Origin: Burkholderiales bacterium
GTDB taxonomy: Bacteria > Pseudomonadota > Gammaproteobacteria > Burkholderiales > Burkholderiaceae_C
Direction: 5' to 3'
Assembly (NCBI GenBank): GCA_017307865.1
Contig: JAFKGE010000017.1
Span: forward strand, 1 to 64,000
Length of the DNA stretch: 64,000 nucleotides
A program made the translations under genes and the position numbers. Below the pieces are notes generated by a model. It saw nothing but the letters and a program-made list of their open reading frames with translations. It did not search any database and had not been told where the DNA came from. Shown in pieces: positions 33,699 to 42,124 of this stretch (position 1 is the stretch's first letter; the number at the start of each line of letters is the position of its first letter).

Positions 33699-35112
33699 AA
33701 TAATCGTCGTTGCTGCCCGGCGCCAGGCTCTCGAAGCGGGTGAGCGGCTTGATGAAGGCCAGCTTGACGGTGCCCGTGGGCCCGTTGCGCTGCTTGCCGA
33801 TGATGATCTCGGCCACGCCGGGCTCGCGCGAGTCCTTGTTGTAGTAGTCGTCGCGGTAGATGAACATGATGATGTCGGCGTCCTGCTCGATGGCGCCCGA
33901 TTCGCGCAGGTCGCTCATCATGGGGCGCTTGTCGGTGCGCTGCTCGACGCTGCGGTTGAGCTGCGACAGCGCGATCACCGGGCATTCCAGCTCCTTGGCC
34001 AGCGCCTTCAGGCCGCGCGAGATCTCGCCCAGCTCGGTGGCGCGGTTCTCGTCGCCGCTGCTGCTGCCGCTCATCAGCTGCAGGTAGTCGACCACGATCA
34101 GGCCCAGCTTGCCGCACTGGCGCGCCAGGCGGCGCGCGTTGGCGCGCAGCTCGGCTGGGGTCAGGCCCGGCGTCTCGTCGATGTGCAGGCTGACGTTGCG
34201 CAGGCGTTCGATGGCCTCGGTCAGGCGCGGCCACTCCTCGTCGGTCAGGCGGCCGGTGCGCAGGTGGCCCTGGTCGATGCGGCCAATCGAGCCGACGATG
34301 CGCACCGCCAGCTGCGAGGCGCCCATTTCCATCGAGAACACGGCCACCGGCAGGCCTTCGTTCAGCGCCACGTGCTCGGCGATGTTGATGGCGAACGCCG
34401 TCTTGCCCATCGAGGGGCGCGCGGCCAGCACCACCAGGTCGCCCGCCTGCAGGCCGGCGGTCATGCGGTCCAGGTCGTAGAAGCCCGTGGGCACGCCGGT
34501 GACGTCGTTGGGGTTGTCGGCCATCTCCTGCACGCGGTCGAGCAGCTTGACCACCAGGCTGTCCATGGCCTGAAAGCCCTGCTTCATGCGCGAGCTCTGC
34601 TCGCCGATCTTGAAGATCTTGCTTTCGGCGTCGTCCAGGATGCTGGCCACCGCGCGGCCCTGGGTGCTGAAGGCGCTGGTGGCGATGTCGTCGCTGGCGC
34701 TGACCAGCTGGCGCAGGATCGAGCGCTCGCGCACGATCTCGGCATAGCGGCGGATGTTGCTGGCGCTGGGCACGTACTGTGCCAGCGCGTTCAGGTAGGC
34801 CAGGCCGCCGATCTCGTCGCCCTTGCCCTGGCGCTGCAGCTCCTCGTGCACGGTGATCACGTCGGCCGGCTTGCTCTCGCCCACCAGCTTGGCCAGCACG
34901 CCGTACACCAGCCGGTGTTCGTAGCGGTAGAAGTCGCCCTCGATCAGCACGTCGCCCACGCGGTCCCAGGCACCGTTGTCCAGCAGCAGGCCGCCCAGCA
35001 CGCTGGACTCGGCCTCGATCGAATGCGGCGGAATGCGCAGCTGGGCGACCTGGCGGTCGAGTGGCGCGTCGTCGCCGAGGCCGGCGTAGGAAGGATCGAA
35101 AACGGAGGACAT
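33697..35112 (-). CDS. dnaB: Replicative DNA helicase DnaB
   Basis: A 471-residue hexameric helicase. N-terminal domain 'PHSIEAESSVLGGLLLDN'; RecA core with Walker A 'ARPSMGKTAFAINIA', Walker B 'LGLIVVDYLQLMSG', arginine-finger region 'SQLNRSVEQRTDKRPMMSDLRESGAIEQDAD' and C-terminal 'EIIIGKQRNGPTG'. ATG 35112 gives the normal N-terminus. No intein. Confidence 0.96.
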   Translation of the reverse strand: MSSVFDPSYAGLGDDAPLDRQVAQLRIPPHSIEAESSVLGGLLLDNGAWDRVGDVLIEGDFYRYEHRLVYGVLAKLVGESKPADVITVHEELQRQGKGDEIGGLAYLNALAQYVPSASNIRRYAEIVRERSILRQLVSASDDIATSAFSTQGRAVASILDDAESKIFKIGEQSSRMKQGFQAMDSLVVKLLDRVQEMADNPNDVTGVPTGFYDLDRMTAGLQAGDLVVLAARPSMGKTAFAINIAEHVALNEGLPVAVFSMEMGASQLAVRIVGSIGRIDQGHLRTGRLTDEEWPRLTEAIERLRNVSLHIDETPGLTPAELRANARRLARQCGKLGLIVVDYLQLMSGSSSGDENRATELGEISRGLKALAKELECPVIALSQLNRSVEQRTDKRPMMSDLRESGAIEQDADIIMFIYRDDYYNKDSREPGVAEIIIGKQRNGPTGTVKLAFIKPLTRFESLAPGSNDDY

Positions 35113-35289
35113 GCGAAGGCGGCTGAAACGGTGCGGCGGACTGGAGGCTGGGCGATTGGCACGCACGGCGCCCATGCCTCGCCCCAAAGCGGCCCGATCC
35201 TACGCGCTGGGCGGCCGCCCGTCACCGCACAAGTCTGTGGACAAGCCGTTGATACCCGGTGATGAACCCGGTATTGGTCCGGCCCCAAG

Positions 35290-35327
35290 GCACACGGCGC
35301 CCCATGCGGGGCATGGGACGCCGTGCG
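35290..35327. terminator. Long hairpin between dnaB and hsp20, possible terminator
   Basis: GCACACGGCG-CCCCATGC (35290-35307) folds on GCATGGG-ACGCCGTGCG (35311-35327) with a three-base loop. There is no T tract on the minus strand, so it may be a processing or attenuation structure instead of a classical terminator for hsp20. Confidence 0.45.
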
Positions 35328-35347
35328 TTGGCGAAGCGCCGGGCGAT

Positions 35348-35776
35348 TTATTCGATGGTCAGGCGCTGGGCGGCGCTGGGCAGCTTCTTGGGCAGGGTCA
35401 GCGTCAGCACGCCGCTGTCGTACTTGGCCTTGGCCTGCGCGGGGTCGACCTCGGCCGGCAGCTGAAAGCTGCGCGCCACGGCGCCGTAGTAGCGCTCGCT
35501 GCGCAACAGCTTCTCGCCGCTGGAGGGGCTGTCCTGCTGCTTGATCTCGGCGCGCAGGGCGACGACGCCGCCGTCGATCGACACCTGGATGTCGTCCTTG
35601 CCGACGCCCGGCACTTCGGCCTGCACCACGTAGCCGGCGTCCGACTCCTTGACGTCGACGCGGATCTGCGCCGCGCGGGGCAGCGCGTCGCCGTGCAGGG
35701 GCTTGATGAAATAGCCCGGCGCGACGTCGCGGAAGAAGTCGTCGAACAGGCTGTTGCGGATCACTGGATTGGCCAT
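35348..35776 (-). CDS. Small heat-shock protein, Hsp20/alpha-crystallin family
   Basis: A 142-residue chaperone. The alpha-crystallin domain runs from 'IRVDVKESDAGYVVQAEVPGVGKDDIQVSIDGGVVALRAEI' to 'YDSGVLTLTLPKK', including the G-V-L family signature. The N-terminal 'LFDDFFRDVAPGYF' is typical of bacterial class A sHSPs. ATG has AGGAG seven bases upstream. A sigma-32-like promoter precedes it. Confidence 0.93.
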   Translation of the reverse strand: MANPVIRNSLFDDFFRDVAPGYFIKPLHGDALPRAAQIRVDVKESDAGYVVQAEVPGVGKDDIQVSIDGGVVALRAEIKQQDSPSSGEKLLRSERYYGAVARSFQLPAEVDPAQAKAKYDSGVLTLTLPKKLPSAAQRLTIE

Positions 35777-35819
35777 GAAATTCTCCTGATGAGCGCGGCG
35801 TCATCGCCGCATGCCCCGT

Positions 35820-35847
35820 ATCTCGGGGCCGGGCGGCCGCTTTCAAG
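35820..35847 (-). promoter_or_regulatory. Sigma-32-type heat-shock promoter of hsp20
   Basis: On the minus strand CTTGAAA (35847-35841), 12-base spacer, CCCCGAGAT (35828-35820), close to the sigma-32 consensus CTTGAAA and CCCCATxT. It lies about 45-70 bases before the hsp20 ATG. Confidence 0.6.
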
Positions 35848-35979
35848 GCCCGCGGTCCGCACATCCCGGCGCGCGACACCGCCGCGTCACACCCGCCTCA
35901 GGCGTGGGAAAATACGCGTTTTGCCGCCGCCATCGGGCGCGGTCTGGCGGCCCTTTCGCCGCAGCTCTTCGCACAAATC

Positions 35980-36912
35980 ATGTCGTCCTCCCTGCACCCC
36001 ATGCTCAACGTGGCCATTCGGGCCGCCCGCGCCGCCGGCGCCATCATCAACCGCGCCGCGCTCGACATCGAGGCCGTGCGCATCTCGCAAAAGCGGGCCA
36101 ACGATTTCGTCACCGAAGTCGACCACGCCAGCGAGGACGCCATCATCGAAACCCTGCTGACGGCCTACCCGCAGCACGGCATCCTGGCCGAGGAGTCCGG
36201 CCGCACGCGCGGCAATTCGCGCTCCGACCACGTGTGGATCATCGACCCGCTGGACGGCACCACCAACTTCATCCACGGCTTTCCGGTCTACTGCATCAGC
36301 ATCGCGCTGGCAGTGGCCGGCCGCGTCGAGCAGGCGGTGGTGTACGACCCCACGCGCAACGACCTGTTCACCGCCACGCGCGGGCGCGGCGCCTTCCTCA
36401 ACGAGCGGCGCATCCGCGTCAGCAAGCGCACCCGCCTGGCCGAGAGCCTGATCGCCACCGGTTTTCCGTACCGCAAGGGCGACGACTTCGACGGCTACCT
36501 GCGCCTGATGGGCGAGCTGATGCGCCACACCGCCGGCCTGCGCCGCCCCGGCGCCGCCGCGCTGGACCTGGCCTACGTGGCCGCCGGCTATTCCGAAGGC
36601 TTTTTCGAGACCGGCCTCAAGCCCTGGGACGTGGCCGCCGGCTCGCTGCTGGTGACCGAGGCCGGCGGGCTGATCGGCAACTTCACCGGCGAGGTGGGCG
36701 ACACCCTGGAGCAGGGCGAATGCCTGGCCGCCACGCCGCGCGTGTACGCCCAGCTGGTGTCGGTGCTGCACAAGCACTCGCGCTATCAGGGCCAGGCCGG
36801 CGCCGCCGCGGCGGGCGAACGCAAGGGCTCGCTGTCGCTGCGCAAGCACGAGGTGGGCGCGACCGAGGCGTTCTTGCACAGCGCGTCCGAACCCGACACC
36901 GGCGCCGAATGA
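35980..36912 (+). CDS. suhB: Inositol-1-monophosphatase family protein (SuhB-like)
   Basis: A 310-residue Mg-dependent phosphatase. Metal ligands are visible in '[11 protein letters not shown]', '[17 protein letters not shown]' and '[18 protein letters not shown]'. About 40 extra residues at the C-terminus ('[30 protein letters not shown]') exceed the E. coli protein. SuhB can also act as a ribosome-assembly/antitermination factor. Its stop overlaps the trmB start. Confidence 0.9.
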   Translation: MSSSLHPMLNVAIRAARAAGAIINRAALDIEAVRISQKRANDFVTEVDHASEDAIIETLLTAYPQHGILAEESGRTRGNSRSDHVWIIDPLDGTTNFIHGFPVYCISIALAVAGRVEQAVVYDPTRNDLFTATRGRGAFLNERRIRVSKRTRLAESLIATGFPYRKGDDFDGYLRLMGELMRHTAGLRRPGAAALDLAYVAAGYSEGFFETGLKPWDVAAGSLLVTEAGGLIGNFTGEVGDTLEQGECLAATPRVYAQLVSVLHKHSRYQGQAGAAAAGERKGSLSLRKHEVGATEAFLHSASEPDTGAE

Positions 36913-37634
36913 GCACTCCCGAGGACAGCGCCACGGGCGTGGCGCACCCGCGCGCGGTGCGCAGCTTCGTCACCCGCGCCGGCCGCATGACCACCGGCCA
37001 GGCGCGCGCGCTGGCCGATCTGGGGCCGCGCTACGTGCTGCCTTACGATCCGACAATTCCTGATTTAATAGCATATTGCGCAGACCGGGAGCGGGCTAGC
37101 GGCCAAAATCACTTAAAAACCGTGCTGGAGATCGGCTTCGGCATGGGCCAAGCCACGGCGCACATCGCGGCGCTCAAGCCCGACACGCGGTTCATCGGCT
37201 GCGAGGTGCACGAGCCCGGCGTGGGCGCGCTGCTCAAGCTGGTCGACGCGCTGCAGCTGTCCAACGTGCGCATCGTCCAGCACGACGCGGTCGAGGTGCT
37301 GCGTGACATGATCGCCCCCGGCACGCTGGACGGCATCCACATCTTCTTTCCCGACCCCTGGCCCAAGAAGCGCCACCACAAGCGCCGCCTGATCCAGCCG
37401 GCCTTCGTGCACGAGCTGGCGCTGCGCCTGGCGCCCGGCGGCTACCTGCACTGCGCCACCGACTGGCAGGCCTACGCCGAGCAGATGCTGCAGGTGCTGG
37501 GCGCCGAGCCGCTGCTGGTGAACACCGCCGAGGGCTACGCGCCGCGCCCCGACTACCGGCCGCTCACCAAGTTCGAGCTGCGCGGCCTGCGCCTGGGGCA
37601 TGGCGTGTGGGATTTGGTGTTCCAGCGCGCCTGA
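36909..37634 (+). CDS. trmB: tRNA (guanine-N7-)-methyltransferase
   Basis: A 241-residue methyltransferase making m7G46 in tRNA. SAM motif '[16 protein letters not shown]', then '[15 protein letters not shown]' and the catalytic '[20 protein letters not shown]'. It overlaps the suhB stop by ATGA. Residues ~49-69 ([20 protein letters not shown]) come from a dispersed repeat carried in frame, just ahead of the SAM motif, replacing the loop normally found there. Confidence 0.93.
   Translation: MSTPEDSATGVAHPRAVRSFVTRAGRMTTGQARALADLGPRYVLPYDPTIPDLIAYCADRERASGQNHLKTVLEIGFGMGQATAHIAALKPDTRFIGCEVHEPGVGALLKLVDALQLSNVRIVQHDAVEVLRDMIAPGTLDGIHIFFPDPWPKKRHHKRRLIQPAFVHELALRLAPGGYLHCATDWQAYAEQMLQVLGAEPLLVNTAEGYAPRPDYRPLTKFELRGLRLGHGVWDLVFQRA
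37055..37115 (+). repeat. GATAGCT-family dispersed repeat, copy 8 (inside trmB)
   Basis: ATTCCTGATTTAATAGCATA, TTGCGCAGAC, then GGGCTAGCGGCCAAAATCA. In frame and in sense orientation with trmB. The low-GC codons (TTA, ATA, GCA, TAT, TTA, AAA) stand out sharply from the rest of the gene. Confidence 0.8.
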
Positions 37635-37644
37635 GGCCGAGCCC

Positions 37645-38586
37645 ATGAGCCGCCGCGCCGGCGCCCTCGACCTGCCGCTGCGCGAGGGCGTGGCCGCCAG
37701 CACGGTCGCCGTGCCGGCCGGTGCCTGGCCGACGGTGCTGGACTTTCTGGCCGAGCGCCTGCCGGCGCTGTCGCGCGCCGGCTGGCACGCCCGTCTGGCC
37801 GGCGGCGAGGTGCTGGACGAGACCGGCCAGCGCCTGGCCCCGGACGCGCCCTGCCCGCACGGCCGGCGCCTGCACTACTGGCGCTGGCACGCGCAGGAGC
37901 CGCCGCTGCCCGGGCACGAATCCATCGTCTTTCAGGACGAGTGGCTGGTGGTGGCCGACAAGCCGCACTTCATGCCCGTCACGCCCAGCGGCCGCTTTGC
38001 GCGCCAAAGCCTGCTGGCGCGCCTGCGCCACCGCCTGGGCCTGCCGCAGCTGAGCCCCGTGCACCGCATCGACCGCGACACCGCCGGCCTGGTGCTGCTG
38101 GCCGTGCAGCCGCACACCCGCGACGCCTACCAGGCGCTGTTTCGCGCCCGTGCCGTGCACAAGCACTACGAGGCGGTGGCGCCGCACCAGCCCGACTTGG
38201 CGCTGCCGCGCCGATACGCCAGCCGGCTCGAACCCGACCCCGAGCGCTTTTTCATCAGCCGCGAAGTGCCGGGCGAGCCCAACAGCGTGAGCGAGCTGGC
38301 CTGCGCCCAGGGGCTGGGCCGCCATGCGCTGTACCACCTGCGGCCCGTCACCGGCCAGCGCCACCAGCTGCGCCTGCACATGGCGGCGCTGGGCCGCCCC
38401 ATCTTGGGCGATGCCTTCTACCCTGCCGTGCGCCACGCCGCCGGCGTGGACGACTGGCAGCGGCCGCTGCAGCTGCTGGCGCGCGCCCTGGCCTTCACCG
38501 ACCCCGTCACGGGGCAAGCGCGCGCCTTCCGCTCCAGCCTGCAACTGGCGGCGGCGCAGGGCCGCTGGCCGGACGGCGGCGCGTGA
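37645..38586 (+). CDS. RluA-family pseudouridine synthase
   Basis: A 313-residue rRNA/tRNA pseudouridine synthase. Catalytic Asp in 'LSPVHRIDRDTAGLVLLA'; conserved 'VVADKPHFMPVTPSG' and 'HHLRPVTGQRHQLRLHMAALG'-like region ('LRPVTGQRHQLRLHM'). The N-terminal S4-like part ends in 'RRLHYWRWHAQEPP'. It starts 10 bases after trmB. Which uridine it modifies cannot be told. Confidence 0.88.
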   Translation: MSRRAGALDLPLREGVAASTVAVPAGAWPTVLDFLAERLPALSRAGWHARLAGGEVLDETGQRLAPDAPCPHGRRLHYWRWHAQEPPLPGHESIVFQDEWLVVADKPHFMPVTPSGRFARQSLLARLRHRLGLPQLSPVHRIDRDTAGLVLLAVQPHTRDAYQALFRARAVHKHYEAVAPHQPDLALPRRYASRLEPDPERFFISREVPGEPNSVSELACAQGLGRHALYHLRPVTGQRHQLRLHMAALGRPILGDAFYPAVRHAAGVDDWQRPLQLLARALAFTDPVTGQARAFRSSLQLAAAQGRWPDGGA

Positions 38587-39108
38587 TCAGGCGTCGGCCA
38601 GCGGGCTCAGTTCGGTCAGGGTCAAGCCCTGCAGCAGGGCAAAGTCGCTGTCGATGCGCTGACGCCGGCGTGCGCTCAGGTGCTGGCGCAACTGCGTCAC
38701 CCGGTCGGCCTGGCGCGGCGGGGGCGCCGCCTCGGGGTTGGCGCGGCGCAGCATGGACGCCACGCGGCGCGAACTGACGTGCCCCACCGGCTGCTCGCCC
38801 ACGCGGGCCTGGTCCTCGCCGTCCACGACGTGCAGACGCAGCAGGCCGCGCTCGCCCAACTCGCCCAGCTCGCACAGCTTGCGCTGGAAATAGGCCTGCA
38901 GCTGCGGCCGCTCGGCCGGCGGCACGCACTGCGGCGTTTCGATGTGCAGCAGCACGCCGTGCTGCCCCCACTGGTCGCGCGTCAGCACGCAGTCGCACTG
39001 GCCCGCCAGGCCCACGTGCCGCATCACCAGCCGGGCGGCCCCGCGCAAGCGCCGCAGGCGCGCCTCGCGCGTCAACACGGGCCAGCGGGCCCTTTGGATA
39101 AACTGCAT
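38587..39108 (-). CDS. Hypothetical protein, not recognised
   Basis: A 173-residue basic protein (MQFIQRARWPVLTREARLRR at the start). Residues 1-90 look like a folded domain with 'CDCVLTRDQWGQHGVLLHIETP' and 'LQAYFQRKLCELGELGERGLLRLHVVDGE'; the C-terminal 80 residues are Arg-rich and probably helical ('QADRVTQLRQHLSARRRQRI'). No family recognised. Its stop directly abuts the pseudouridine synthase stop, and codon use is like its neighbours. GTG at 39114, with GGAG five bases upstream, is an equally good start. Divergent from the metallo-hydrolase. Confidence 0.6.
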   Translation of the reverse strand: MQFIQRARWPVLTREARLRRLRGAARLVMRHVGLAGQCDCVLTRDQWGQHGVLLHIETPQCVPPAERPQLQAYFQRKLCELGELGERGLLRLHVVDGEDQARVGEQPVGHVSSRRVASMLRRANPEAAPPPRQADRVTQLRQHLSARRRQRIDSDFALLQGLTLTELSPLADA

Positions 39109-39134
39109 CAGCACAGGCACTCCATTCGACGTCG

Positions 39135-39156
39135 CCGAACGTTACATAAAGTTCGG
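39135..39156. promoter_or_regulatory. Inverted repeat in a divergent promoter region
   Basis: CCGAAC (39135-39140), ten AT-rich bases, GTTCGG (39151-39156), between the unrecognised gene and the metallo-hydrolase. A tandem TTTTGGCCG duplicate follows at 39180-39197. Possible operator; no regulator identified. Confidence 0.35.
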
Positions 39157-39218
39157 TCTTGCTTTGGATTATGTGGCATTTTTGGCCGTTTTGGCCGTTT
39201 GATTAAACCTTTTTGGGT

Positions 39219-40169
39219 ATGTCCGCCCCTTCCCCTCCCATCCCGATCGGCGACGACGTCCTGGTCTTCGATCGCGGCTGGCTGTCGTCCACCAACGTCC
39301 TGTGCCGGGGCGACGAGCCCGCCGTGGTCGACACCGGCTACGTCAAGGACGCCGAGCAAACCGTGGCCCTGATGCAACAGGCGCTGGGCGACCAGCCCTT
39401 GGCGCGCATTGCCCACACCCATCTGCACAGCGACCATTGCGGCGGCACGGCCGCGCTGCAGGCCGCCTGGCCGCAAGCGCGCACCTGGGTGCCGCAGGTG
39501 TCGCTGGCGGTCGTGCAAGGCTGGGACGAAAGCGCCCTCAGCTTCGGCGTCACCGGCCAGCGCTGCGCGCGCTTCGTCGCCCAGCACGGCCTGCGCCCCG
39601 GCGACACGGTGCGCCTGGGCCGCCGCGACTGGCAGATCCACGCGGCACCCGGCCACGACAACCAGGCCGTGCTGCTGTTCGAGCCCGCCGCGCGCATCCT
39701 GATCGCTGGCGATGCGCTGTGGGAGCACGGCGTGGGCGTGATCTTTCCGGAGTTCGACGGCGACGAAGGCTTCGAGCCCTTCGAGCGCACGCTGCAAACC
39801 GTCGAGGCGCTGCAACCCGAGTGGGTGGTGCCCGGCCACGGCGGGCCCATCGCCCGCGCCGACGGCGGCATCGCGCGCGCCCTGGGCCAGGCGCGCACCC
39901 GCGTGCAGCAACTTCAGGCGCACCCGGCGCAGCACGCGCTGCATGCGGCCAAGGTGATGGTCAAGTACCAGTTGCTCGACGCCGAGGTCATGCCGCGCGA
40001 CGCCTTCCTGGCCTGGGCCGACGCGGCGCCCATCCTGCATCGCCTGCACCGGCAGCATCGCCCCGACCTGGCCTGGGACGACTGGCTGCAGCACGCCGTG
40101 CTGGCGCCGCTGCTGGCGCGCGGCGCGCTGCTGCAAGATGCCACCCACCTGCGCAACGGCGCCGGATGA
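39219..40169 (+). CDS. MBL-fold metallo-hydrolase
   Basis: A 316-residue beta-lactamase-fold hydrolase. Zinc-site motif 'HTHLHSDHCGG' (H-x-H-x-D-H), further ligands 'AAPGHDNQAVLLF', 'ILIAGDALWEHG' and 'VVPGHGGPI'. The extra C-terminal ~90 helical residues resemble the glyoxalase II/LACTB2-type tail. Substrate unknown, possibly a thioester. ATG 39219 was used; an upstream TTG at 39213 is less likely. It overlaps the MAPEG gene start by four bases. Confidence 0.87.
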   Translation: MSAPSPPIPIGDDVLVFDRGWLSSTNVLCRGDEPAVVDTGYVKDAEQTVALMQQALGDQPLARIAHTHLHSDHCGGTAALQAAWPQARTWVPQVSLAVVQGWDESALSFGVTGQRCARFVAQHGLRPGDTVRLGRRDWQIHAAPGHDNQAVLLFEPAARILIAGDALWEHGVGVIFPEFDGDEGFEPFERTLQTVEALQPEWVVPGHGGPIARADGGIARALGQARTRVQQLQAHPAQHALHAAKVMVKYQLLDAEVMPRDAFLAWADAAPILHRLHRQHRPDLAWDDWLQHAVLAPLLARGALLQDATHLRNGAG

Positions 40170-40555
40170 ACCCCAACATGAACCTGATCCACATCGTCGC
40201 CCTGCTGGCCGTCATCCAGTTCTTTTACTTCGGCGTCAAGGTCGGCCGCGCGCGCGTGCAGTACGGCATCAAGGCGCCGGCCGTGACCGGCCACGAGATG
40301 TTCGAGCGCGCCTATCGGGTGCAGATGAACACGCTGGAGCAGCTGGTCGGCTTTCTGCCCGCGCTGCTGATCGCCGGCACCTACTGGCCACAGGCCGTAA
40401 TCGCACCCATCGGCGTGGTGTATTTGGTCGGCCGCGCCCTGTACCGCCAGCGCTACATGCAGGACCCGGCCCGGCGCGCGCCGGGCTTTCTGCTCACCGT
40501 GCTGGCCACCGGCATCCTGCTGGCGGCGGGGCTGATCGGCGCCGCCATGCGCTGA
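40166..40555 (+). CDS. MAPEG-family membrane protein
   Basis: A 129-residue protein with four hydrophobic segments and the family motif 'GHEMFERAYRVQMNTLEQLVGFLPALLIAG' (E-R-x-x-x-x-x-N-x-x-E). MAPEG members include microsomal GST and eicosanoid enzymes; bacterial members are mostly uncharacterised. Its ATG overlaps the metallo-hydrolase stop (ATGA), so both are co-translated. Confidence 0.88.
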   Translation: MNPNMNLIHIVALLAVIQFFYFGVKVGRARVQYGIKAPAVTGHEMFERAYRVQMNTLEQLVGFLPALLIAGTYWPQAVIAPIGVVYLVGRALYRQRYMQDPARRAPGFLLTVLATGILLAAGLIGAAMR

Positions 40556-40561
40556 CGCGCT

Positions 40562-41086
40562 TTATCCCTCGGCCAGCAGGGTGCCCAAGGCTGCCCCCAG
40601 CGCCAAATCGGGCACGTGGCCGAAGCTGTGCTGGCGCACGCGTCCCTGGCGGTCGATCAGGATCAGCGTCGGAGTGCCCTGCATGCCGTAGGTGCGCATC
40701 GTGCGCGGCAGGCCGCCGTGACCGTCCGGCTGGTCCACCCCGATCGCAAAGCGCAGCCGGTTCTCGTGGATGTAGGCCTCCAGCGACACCGGCCGCATCG
40801 CCTCGTGGTGCTCGAACACGGTGTGCAGCCCGACCACCGTCAGGCCCTGGCCACCGAACTGCTCGTGCACCTGCTGTGCCTGCGGCGTGGCCAGCCGCAC
40901 GCAGGCCGGGCACAGCATCTGGAACGCATGCAGCATCACCACCTGGCCGCGCAGCCCGGCCAGCGTCAGGGGTGCGTCGCGATTGAACCACTGCGCCACC
41001 TCCCACTCGGGCGCGGGAGGCCCATAAGCCTGCGGGGTCGATGCATGTGCCACGGTCGCCCTTCGGCCGCCGCCGATGGCAGCCAT
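40562..41086 (-). CDS. TlpA/AhpC-type thioredoxin-fold protein
   Basis: A 174-residue redoxin. The active-site pair is C-P-A-C in 'MLHAFQMLCPACVRLATPQ', and 'TPTLILIDRQGRVRQHSFG' is the cis-Pro strand. No signal peptide is obvious, so it may be cytoplasmic. The start is uncertain: ATG 41086 has no clear ribosome-binding site and GTG about ten codons in is possible. The frame is open upstream through the promoter of the next gene. Confidence 0.8.
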   Translation of the reverse strand: MAAIGGGRRATVAHASTPQAYGPPAPEWEVAQWFNRDAPLTLAGLRGQVVMLHAFQMLCPACVRLATPQAQQVHEQFGGQGLTVVGLHTVFEHHEAMRPVSLEAYIHENRLRFAIGVDQPDGHGGLPRTMRTYGMQGTPTLILIDRQGRVRQHSFGHVPDLALGAALGTLLAEG

Positions 41087-41219
41087 GGCCCGATTATCGG
41101 CAGGCCGGTGCGCCGCCAGGCTCCTCGGGCTCGGGCAGCCCTGCGCGCGGTGATGCTTCGACGCACCGCCCGGCCCGCCACGGCGCGCACGGCTACGATG
41201 GCGCGCAGGAGACTTCGAC

Positions 41220-42053
41220 ATGACCCACGCCCCCACCCCGGCCCAGATCGCGGACCGCCGCGCCGCCTTTCGCCAGTTGCACGCCAGCGGCTGCTTCGCC
41301 CTGCCCAACCCCTGGGACGTGGGCTCGGCGCGCTACCTGGCGCAGCGCGGCTTCAAGGCGCTGGCCAGCACCAGCTCGGGCGCGGCCTGGTCGCGCGGCT
41401 GCGCCGACGGCCAGATGCCGCTGGAGGCCGTGCTGCACCATCTGCGCGAGCTGGTGGCGGCCACCGAGCTGCCCGTCAACGCCGACTTCGAGAAGGGCTT
41501 TGCCGACGCCCCGGAGGGCGTGGCGCGCCACGTGCGCCTGGCCATCGACACCGGCGTGGCCGGCCTGTCGATCGAGGATTCGACCGGCGACGCCGCCCGC
41601 CCCCTGTTCGAGCTGCCCGCCGCCGTGGCCCGCATGCGCGCGGCGCGCGCGGCCATCGACGCCTCGGGTCAGGACGTGATGCTGATCGGCCGCGCCGAAA
41701 ATTTCTTTGCCGGCCAGCCCGACCTTCAAGATGCCATCCGCCGCCTGCGCGCCTACGCCGAGGCTGGCGCCGACTGCCTGTATGCGCCGGGCTTGACCAC
41801 GCGCGAACAGATGGCCGCCGTGGTGGCGGCCGTGGCACCCAAGCCCGTCAACGTGCTCTACACCGCGCCGGGCGCGCTGACCCTGGCCGACCTGGCCGCC
41901 CTGGGGGTGCGCCGCGTCAGCGTGGGCGGCGGCCTGGCACGCGTCGCCTGGGCCGGCTTTCAGCACGCGGCCGACGCGCTGGCCGAGGGCCGGTTCGATG
42001 GCTTTGCGGGCGCCGCGCCAGGGGGCGAGCTGAACCGCCTGCTGCGCCATTGA
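41220..42053 (+). CDS. Isocitrate lyase/PEP mutase family protein
   Basis: A 277-residue TIM-barrel protein of the PEP-mutase/isocitrate-lyase superfamily. Visible are 'CFALPNPWDVGSARYLAQRGFKALASTSSGAAWSRG', 'LPVNADFEKGFAD' (metal site D-x-E), 'GVAGLSIEDSTGD' and 'LIGRAENF'. The loop Cys typical of isocitrate lyase (K-K-C-G-H) is not present, so it is more like the oxaloacetate-hydrolase/phosphonopyruvate group; reaction unknown. Confidence 0.85.
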   Translation: MTHAPTPAQIADRRAAFRQLHASGCFALPNPWDVGSARYLAQRGFKALASTSSGAAWSRGCADGQMPLEAVLHHLRELVAATELPVNADFEKGFADAPEGVARHVRLAIDTGVAGLSIEDSTGDAARPLFELPAAVARMRAARAAIDASGQDVMLIGRAENFFAGQPDLQDAIRRLRAYAEAGADCLYAPGLTTREQMAAVVAAVAPKPVNVLYTAPGALTLADLAALGVRRVSVGGGLARVAWAGFQHAADALAEGRFDGFAGAAPGGELNRLLRH

Positions 42054-42124
42054 GCTGGCCGGCTTGACCCAGCGCAAAACCATGCCGGCGGCAATGCGCC
42101 AATCTGCCGGCTCGAGATCGCGTC

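Noticed and set aside
39180-39197. Tandem TTTTGGCCG duplicate
   Set aside because: Only two units; too short to call a repeat array.
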